This document shows, piece after piece, positions 63,079-64,000 of a stretch of 64,000 nucleotides of DNA. Both the position numbers and the translations under genes were made by a program. The DNA comes from Pseudomonas putida (GTDB lineage: Bacteria > Pseudomonadota > Gammaproteobacteria > Pseudomonadales > Pseudomonadaceae): assembly GCF_028682635.1 (NCBI RefSeq), contig NZ_JANHLK010000009.1, positions 1 to 64,000 on the forward strand, written 5' to 3'. Numbering within the stretch: position 1 is the stretch's first letter; every line of letters starts with the position of its first letter. The notes under the pieces are model-generated. The model saw only the letters and a program-made list of their open reading frames with translations. It did no database searches and was not told where the DNA came from.

Positions 63079-63327
63079 ATGGAAAACCTTGGTGAACTGA
63101 TCCGCTCACTGCGTAAAGAGCAAAAGCTTTCCCAGCAGGTACTGGGAAAACAGTACGGAATGAGCCGCTCCACGATTTCTGGAATCGAGAACAACACGAT
63201 CTCCGAAATCGGTCTGCGCAAGGTTGAGGCGATCCTCAACGGGTTCGGCTATGAGCTCATCGCCGTGCCTCGTCAGGCGCAGCGTCCAACGCTGGACTCT
63301 CTGAAGAAGGCAAACTTCCATGGCTGA
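63079..63327 (+). CDS. hipB: HipB-like XRE antitoxin
   Basis: 82-residue helix-turn-helix protein (LGELIRSLRKEQKLSQQVLG; YGMSRSTISGIENNTIS). It should neutralise HipA and repress the operon. Its last eight bases overlap the hipA start, so the two proteins are translationally coupled. The upstream 62967-63078 region is AT-rich with no clear operator consensus. Confidence 0.88.
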   Translation: MENLGELIRSLRKEQKLSQQVLGKQYGMSRSTISGIENNTISEIGLRKVEAILNGFGYELIAVPRQAQRPTLDSLKKANFHG

Positions 63328-64000
63328 GCCGCAGGAGCAGGACCGGCTATATATCAGTGTCTCGGGAGCCGTGGCCGGCACGCTCGGGCGTGGTCAGTCG
63401 CGCAGTGATTCGGTTTTTACCTATGCCGACAGCACGCAGGAAGAAAACGCGGTTTCGTTGACCATGCCGGCTCGTCTCGAAAGCTACACGTGGGAACGAG
63501 GTGTTCCGCCAATTTTCGAAATGAACTTGCCAGAGGGAGCTCTGCGCGAAGAGTTGGTTCGTCGGTTCAGTAAAGCGGTCAGGGGTTTCGATGATTTTAC
63601 GATGCTGGCGATCGTTGGTCCGTACCAGCTCGGTCGAGTGGCAATTGCAAACGCGCAGGATGCGAGCGACCGTCCACCCGAAACCAGCCTCGCGGACCTG
63701 CTGGTTCACGACGGTGCGCAAGGTTTGTTCGATGATTTATTGCGCACGTATGGCCAATACTCGGGCGTCTCCGGCGTGCAGCCCAAGGTGCTTGTCCGTG
63801 ATAGTGCGACGACTGTCGACCGGTTGACTCATCGAGGCGCGACGCACCTGGTCAAGTCCTTCCGTCCCGAGGAATACCCTGAGCTTGCGGCCAACGAGTA
63901 TTTTTGCATGCGGGCCGCCTTGCACTCGGGCCTTGAAGTCCCGAAGTTCGAACTTAGCGAACATGGCAAATTCCTGGTCGTCGAACGTTTCGATCTGAAT
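63320..64000 (+). CDS. hipA: HipA-like serine/threonine kinase toxin (partial)
   Basis: The first 227 residues of a HipA-family kinase; the gene continues past the window. Seen are the N-terminal subdomain (LYISVSGAVAGTLGRG, PPIFEMNLPEGALREEL) and the Gly-rich nucleotide loop (SGVSGVQPKVLV). The ATP-site Lys (HLVKSF), YPELAANEYFCM and VVERFDL follow. The catalytic Asp and DFG-like motif lie beyond 64000, so activity cannot be judged. HipA kinases phosphorylate aminoacyl-tRNA synthetases and induce dormancy. Confidence 0.88.
   Translation, partial: MAEPQEQDRLYISVSGAVAGTLGRGQSRSDSVFTYADSTQEENAVSLTMPARLESYTWERGVPPIFEMNLPEGALREELVRRFSKAVRGFDDFTMLAIVGPYQLGRVAIANAQDASDRPPETSLADLLVHDGAQGLFDDLLRTYGQYSGVSGVQPKVLVRDSATTVDRLTHRGATHLVKSFRPEEYPELAANEYFCMRAALHSGLEVPKFELSEHGKFLVVERFDLN

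Noticed and set aside
1-64000. CRISPR array, prophage or insertion sequence
   Set aside because: No regularly spaced repeats, phage structural genes, transposase or integrase genes were seen; the only repeats are REP elements and local hairpins.

Overview
The window is a chromosomal segment of a fluorescent-group Pseudomonas (P. fluorescens complex). The evidence is the GC-rich coding sequence, the lapG-lapD pair with a LapD of P. fluorescens type, a wss acetylated-cellulose operon, the desA / GGDEF-EAL / oscA / sbp-cysTWA block in an order I know from P. aeruginosa, and many Pseudomonas REP elements (TGTAGGAGC-type) between genes. All assignments rest on reading the sequence; no database search was run.

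Layout. (1) 1-4137: a GntR/FCD regulator, then lapG and lapD, the periplasmic protease and c-di-GMP receptor that control retention of a large surface adhesin, then a small hypothetical gene. (2) 4631-19329: an uninterrupted nine-gene wssABCDEFGHI operon. WssABCDE make and export cellulose (BcsQ-, BcsA-, BcsB-, BcsZ- and BcsC-like proteins) and WssFGHI acetylate it (AlgI/AlgJ/AlgF-like proteins). No wssJ follows. (3) 19570-23255: a TauD-like dioxygenase and a sulfonate-type ABC transporter, behind an AT-rich element that recurs upstream of oscA-sbp. (4) 23288-24226: an orphan RHS-core protein with a unique proline-rich tail. (5) 24376-38198: two drug or aromatic-acid efflux systems, each with an inner-membrane pump, an HlyD-type adaptor and an OprM/NodT-type outer-membrane lipoprotein (LysR + MFS; MarR + FUSC/DUF1656). 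They are separated by housekeeping-type genes (nfeD-slipin, YbaK-like, DUF2789) and a broken ParE toxin locus. (6) 38291-46324: membrane/periplasmic hypothetical genes, a Rieske-flavoprotein reductase, a PEBP-like protein, a VWA lipoprotein / ECF sigma / putative anti-sigma operon, and a small acidic protein. (7) 46457-47824: a candidate small RNA, an Abi_2 (HEPN) abortive-infection gene and tRNA-Arg(CCG), probably a small tRNA-linked accessory insertion. (8) 48173-51093: gabD-gabT for GABA catabolism. (9) 51232-56926: receiver-HDOD protein, PAS-diguanylate cyclase, fatty-acid desaturase, GGDEF-EAL protein. (10) 57116-61161: sulfur-starvation operon oscA-sbp-cysTWA. (11) 61251-64000: DUF962/Mpo1-like protein, Crp/Fnr regulator, a receiver-only response regulator, and hipB-hipA, with hipA running off the end.

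Two themes connect the genes. The first is c-di-GMP and biofilm: LapD/LapG, the PilZ-bearing cellulose synthase WssB, one diguanylate cyclase with an intact GGEEF and I-site, and one dual GGDEF-EAL protein. The second is sulfur scavenging: the tauD-like cluster and oscA-sbp-cysTWA share an upstream sequence that probably marks a common sulfur-starvation control element. The accessory content is modest: RHS orphan, decayed ParE locus, Abi_2 by the tRNA, and hipBA. I did not see a clearly novel multi-gene system. The most promising undescribed items are the candidate small RNA at 46491-46547, the VWA-sigma-anti-sigma operon, the RHS orphan tail and the receiver-only regulator beside hipBA.
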